Source of the DNA: Enterobacterales bacterium
GTDB taxonomy: Bacteria; Pseudomonadota; Gammaproteobacteria; Enterobacterales; Succinivibrionaceae
NCBI GenBank assembly: GCA_900768635.1
Contig: CAAGDP010000136.1
Span: 1-5,686 of the forward strand
Direction: 5' to 3'
Length of the DNA stretch: 5,686 bases
Position 1 is the first letter of the stretch. Each line of letters opens with the position of its first letter. Shown piece after piece: positions 4,970-5,686 of this stretch. The notes below the pieces were generated by a model. That model was given only the letters and a program-made list of their open reading frames with translations. It searched no databases and was not told the origin of the DNA. The position numbers were made by a program, and so were the translations under genes.

Positions 4970-4972
4970 TAA

Positions 4973-5686
4973 TCATACGTTTGGCCGGATGATATAATTC
5001 CATTTTTTATTCGGCCCTAAAAATTCAATATTGAGATTTTCCTTCTGTTCCTCAGTGATTTTTTTACCTGGTTCATAATGGTTTTCATCAACACGGCAGA
5101 TGACGGATAGTCCCTTTTCAGTCGTTGTGGACCCAATCAGATTAACAACGGTTTCAACGTCAATAAGCGGCTGTCCTTGCCAGTTTTTAGAAATATAGCA
5201 AAACAAACGATGCTCGATCTTGTTCCATTTTGATGTGCCGGTTGGAAAATGTGACACATGGATCTCCATCTGTGTTTCATTCGCGAGTTCCTGCACATAG
5301 TGCTTCCACAGCCATATTCTACAACCGTTGCTTCCGGCGCTGTCACATGTGATGTAGAGGCGCTTTGCGTCAGGGAATGTATGTTTTCCGACACATCTCC
5401 ACCACTGAGCAACGCTCTCACCTGCAAACTCCGGTGTATCATGACTCAGTCCTAGATTAACAAAGCCAGTATTGTTATTCAGTACATACACGCCATAAGG
5501 GGATACTTTACCTAATTCCGGAAGTGGAAAGTCGTGATCAAGAACTTTCCTCGGGTCTTTCACAGGACGGTATTCCGCACCGTTATTTTTGAAATTGCCT
5601 ATGTTCTCCTTCTTTTTTGTATCGATGGAGATCACTGGTTCCCCTTTATCAAGAAATTCCGAAGATGTTTGATTTATAAAGCTGAA
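4973..5686 (-). CDS. ISAzo13 family DDE transposase, C-terminal 237 residues (partial)
   Basis: The frame is open to the window edge, adding 17 codons upstream of the GTG at 5635, so that GTG is not the true start. The visible part carries the family's catalytic core: GEPVISIDTKKKE with the first Asp (fragment residue 22), then HDFP, PYGVY, SHDTPEFAGESVAQWW, and YITCDSAGSNG with the second Asp (115). After these come HFPTGTSKWNKIEHRLF with the Glu (158) and KNWQGQPL. These identify the ISAzo13 family, which catalyses cut-and-paste type DNA transposition with a DDE active site. One deviation is PYGVYVL where relatives usually have Asp in PYGxYD (recalled); the DDE triad itself is intact. No internal stop or frameshift is seen, so this copy may be active. 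Confidence 0.9.
   Translation of the reverse strand, partial: FSFINQTSSEFLDKGEPVISIDTKKKENIGNFKNNGAEYRPVKDPRKVLDHDFPLPELGKVSPYGVYVLNNNTGFVNLGLSHDTPEFAGESVAQWWRCVGKHTFPDAKRLYITCDSAGSNGCRIWLWKHYVQELANETQMEIHVSHFPTGTSKWNKIEHRLFCYISKNWQGQPLIDVETVVNLIGSTTTEKGLSVICRVDENHYEPGKKITEEQKENLNIEFLGPNKKWNYIIRPNV

Larger units (their letters stand above)
4954..5686 (-). mobile_element. ISAzo13-like insertion sequence, 3' end (partial, runs off right edge)
   Basis: The element begins with GGAACTGTCACAAAAT at 4954, the complement of the left element's end, and its transposase gene fills the rest. The transposase stop lies only 3-4 nt inside the 16-nt repeat, a compact end. The other terminus lies beyond the window. 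It is inserted next to or within the IS200/IS605-like relic, so this end of the operon has a nested history. Confidence 0.82.

Noticed and set aside
5258..5455. 65-codon plus-strand open frame
   Set aside because: It is antisense to the conserved catalytic core of the transposase and has no ribosome binding site or recognisable family.

Overview
The window is an AT-rich piece of bacterial accessory DNA bounded by insertion sequences. The lineage cannot be fixed from sequence alone. A DUF1847 Cys-rich protein, a NitT/TauT-type ABC transporter with a lipobox lipoprotein, and consistent AGGAG ribosome binding sites suggest an anaerobic, low-GC bacterium.

Layout, left to right. Positions 1-118 are the 5' end of an ISAzo13-like insertion sequence: terminal repeat, palindrome, TATAAT promoter, ribosome binding site and the first codons of a minus-strand transposase. 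Directly abutting it, on the minus strand, is a gene for a PIN-like/NYN-like nuclease-fold protein with a long Ser/Thr/Ala linker. Its ORF ends early, at 230. However, a run of seven A (314-320, minus strand) lies exactly in A_AAA_AAA phase, and the -1 frame beyond it continues with convincing protein sequence to 96, inside the insertion sequence. The gene therefore looks frameshifted (or recoded) and its 3' end interrupted by the element.

Positions 1100-2125 contain no convincing large gene. They do contain a near-consensus sigma-70 promoter (TTTACA, 17 nt, TATAAT at 1582-1610) nested in a palindrome. About 500 nt of potential 5' leader follow, with several perfect inverted repeats, a 17-residue Cys-containing mini-ORF with its own ribosome binding site, and two mutually exclusive pairings. 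This is the best candidate for an undescribed regulatory element here, but it rests on inspection only.

Positions 2126-4887 form a tightly packed plus-strand operon: DUF1847 protein, ABC permease, ABC ATPase (7-nt overlap with the permease), and a substrate-binding lipoprotein cut off after about 111 native residues. The truncation coincides with a compound hairpin of IS200/IS605 type (4887-4929). At 4954 begins an ISAzo13-like element with a 16-nt terminal repeat identical to the one at 103-118. Its transposase (minus strand, DDE residues visible) runs off the window edge.

The two ISAzo13-like ends share orientation, so the 4.8 kb between them has a composite-transposon-like layout. The flanking genes on both sides are damaged. 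As written, the importer lacks an intact binding protein and may be non-functional unless another binding protein serves it.
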